DNA of 35,973 nucleotides from Pseudonocardiales bacterium (GTDB lineage: Bacteria; Actinomycetota; Actinomycetes; Mycobacteriales; Jatrophihabitantaceae). The translations under genes and the position numbers were made by a program. A model generated the notes under the pieces. That model saw only the letters and a program-made list of their open reading frames with translations, did not search any database and was not told the DNA's origin. Positions 34,579 through 35,973 of the stretch are shown here, one piece after another. The stretch spans positions 1 through 35,973 of the forward strand of contig JAVEEN010000075.1 in NCBI GenBank assembly GCA_030840445.1, given 5' to 3'. Position 1 is the first letter of the stretch. Each line of letters starts with the position of its first letter.

Positions 34579-35781
34579 GTGACCACGGCAACCGTTCCCG
34601 GTCCGCTGGCGGACCTGCGGGTGCTCGACGCGTCCAACCTCATCGCCGGGCCGTTGACGACAATGCTGCTTGCCGACCTTGGCGCGGACGTCATCAAGCT
34701 CGAGCATCCCCGCGGCGGCGACTCGCTGCGCACCCACGGCGCGCAGAAGGACGGCCATGGCCTGTGGTGGAAAGTGCTCGGGCGGGGCAAGCGCAGTGTC
34801 ACGCTGAATCTCAGCCATCCCCGCGGGCAGGAGGTCTTCCGGCAGCTGGCCGCCAACGTCGACCTCGTGGTGGAGAACTACCGGCCCGGCACCATGCAGC
34901 GGTGGGGGCTTGGTTACGACGTGCTCAGTGCCGCCAACCCGGGTCTGGTGATGGCCCACGTCACCGGCTTCGGACAGACCGGGCCGCTGTCGGCCAACCC
35001 CGGCTTCGGGACTCTGGCCGAGTCGATGAGCGGGTTCGCCAACCGCAACGGAGCGCCGGACGGCCCCCCGACGCTGCCTCCGTTCGGGCTGGCCGACACC
35101 GTTGCCGGTATCACCACCGCGTTCGCCGTCATGACGGCACTGTGGGCGCGGCGGATGACCGGGCACGGACAGGAGGTCGACATCTCGATCATCGAGCCGC
35201 TGCTCACCGTGCTGGAACCGCAACTGATCGAGTACGACCAGATGAACACCGTGATGGGCAGGATGGGCAACCGTTCACCCGTCAATGCGCCGCGGAACAT
35301 GTACCTGTCACGCGATGGCCGCTGGGTCGCGATCTCGACCAGCACCCAGTCCACCGCGGACCGTCTTCTCGTACTGGTCGGGCGTGCGGACTTTCTCGAG
35401 CAGGCCTGGTTTCAGAACTCCCACCAACGCGCTCAACACAGCGATGAGTTGGACGAGGCGGTCGGTTCGTGGGTACTCACCCGCGACGCCGACGAGGTCC
35501 TCGCGGCCTGCCGCGAAGCGGGTGCACCGGCCTCTGTGGTCTTCACCGTGCCCGATATTCTGCGCGATCCTCAGTACGCGGCCATCGGCGCCATCGCCAC
35601 AGTCGAGGATCCGGACCTCGGCCCGCTGCGAATGGCCAACACCCCGTTCAGATTGTCGGCAACGCCGCCGCGCATCCGGTGGTCGGGTCCGCGGCTGGGC
35701 GAACACACCGACGAAGTGCTCGGCAAGCTCGGTCTGAGTGCCGACGAACTGAGCGAGCTGCGCGGGCTCGGAGTGCTGTGA
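34579..35781 (+). CDS. CaiB/BaiF family III CoA-transferase (single domain)
   Basis: LADLRVLDASNLIAGPLTTMLLADLGADVIKLEHPRGGD; GQEVDISIIEPLL; GTG start. Confidence 0.93.
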   Translation: MTTATVPGPLADLRVLDASNLIAGPLTTMLLADLGADVIKLEHPRGGDSLRTHGAQKDGHGLWWKVLGRGKRSVTLNLSHPRGQEVFRQLAANVDLVVENYRPGTMQRWGLGYDVLSAANPGLVMAHVTGFGQTGPLSANPGFGTLAESMSGFANRNGAPDGPPTLPPFGLADTVAGITTAFAVMTALWARRMTGHGQEVDISIIEPLLTVLEPQLIEYDQMNTVMGRMGNRSPVNAPRNMYLSRDGRWVAISTSTQSTADRLLVLVGRADFLEQAWFQNSHQRAQHSDELDEAVGSWVLTRDADEVLAACREAGAPASVVFTVPDILRDPQYAAIGAIATVEDPDLGPLRMANTPFRLSATPPRIRWSGPRLGEHTDEVLGKLGLSADELSELRGLGVL

Positions 35782-35973
35782 GGACAGCACCAGGCTGGAC
35801 AACGCAGAGCGTGGCCGAGTTCGAAGTACTAACCGCTGCGCTCAGCAATTGGGGCAGATGGGGGGCCGACGACGAGTTGGGCACCGTCAACCTGCTCACG
35901 CCAGAACGTGCCGCCGCTGCGGCGGCAGGGGTTCGCTCGGGTGTGACGGTCGGCCTCGGCCGGACCTTGACCA
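35778..35973 (+). CDS. Cyclase/kynurenine-formamidase-like family protein, 5' end only (runs off window)
   Basis: GTGA overlap with CaiB; translates VRTAPGWTTQSVAEFEVLTAALSNWGRWGADDELGTVNLLTPERAAAAAAGVRSGVTVGLGRTLT. Not in the ORF track because it lacks a stop. Confidence 0.75.
   Translation, partial: MRTAPGWTTQSVAEFEVLTAALSNWGRWGADDELGTVNLLTPERAAAAAAGVRSGVTVGLGRTLT

Noticed and set aside
1-35973. CRISPR array, tRNA/rRNA, complete IS element or prophage
   Set aside because: No regularly spaced repeats, no cloverleaf noticed, no transposase or integrase ORF among the translations.

Overview
High-GC actinobacterial-type DNA carrying about 26 confident protein-coding genes and no recognisable rRNA, tRNA, CRISPR array or IS element. 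Left end: the C-terminal tail of a TetR-like regulator, a LacI-family regulator and a secreted multidomain glycosidase. Next comes a minus-strand block with a ferric/thiamine-type ABC importer (SBP, ATPase, fused double permease), a serine beta-lactamase-like hydrolase and an SDR. From about 10.8 kb to the right end lies a large CoA-thioester catabolic island: a tandem CaiB CoA-transferase, two MaoC proteins, three thiolase/SCP2-like proteins, two DUF35 proteins, a PAMO-like Baeyer-Villiger monooxygenase (BVMO), a glutaryl-CoA-dehydrogenase-like ACAD, a SnoaL-FMO fusion, a TetR regulator, 2-oxoacid dehydrogenase E1alpha/E1beta/E2, a SnoaL protein, a pair of divergent ACADs, a ThDP enzyme, an SDR, an LLM flavin monooxygenase, a second CaiB and the start of a cyclase/formamidase-like gene. 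The strongest new signal is a repeated perfect operator, GTCAAC-N6-GTTGAC. It occurs four times, only in promoter-type intergenic gaps, and its right half merges with TTGAC(A/G) -35-like hexamers. It ties the dispersed transcription units into one candidate regulon, probably for a cyclic ketone, terpenoid or steroid-like substrate. Other notable points: an E2 without a visible E1/E3-binding domain and no E3 in the window; thiolase-like proteins lacking the expected nucleophilic Cys next to DUF35 partners (Ltp2/ChsH2-like aldolase logic); a DUF35 protein that has lost its zinc cysteines; and a BVMO with His-to-Gln in its fingerprint and a nucleotide-skew switch inside the gene.
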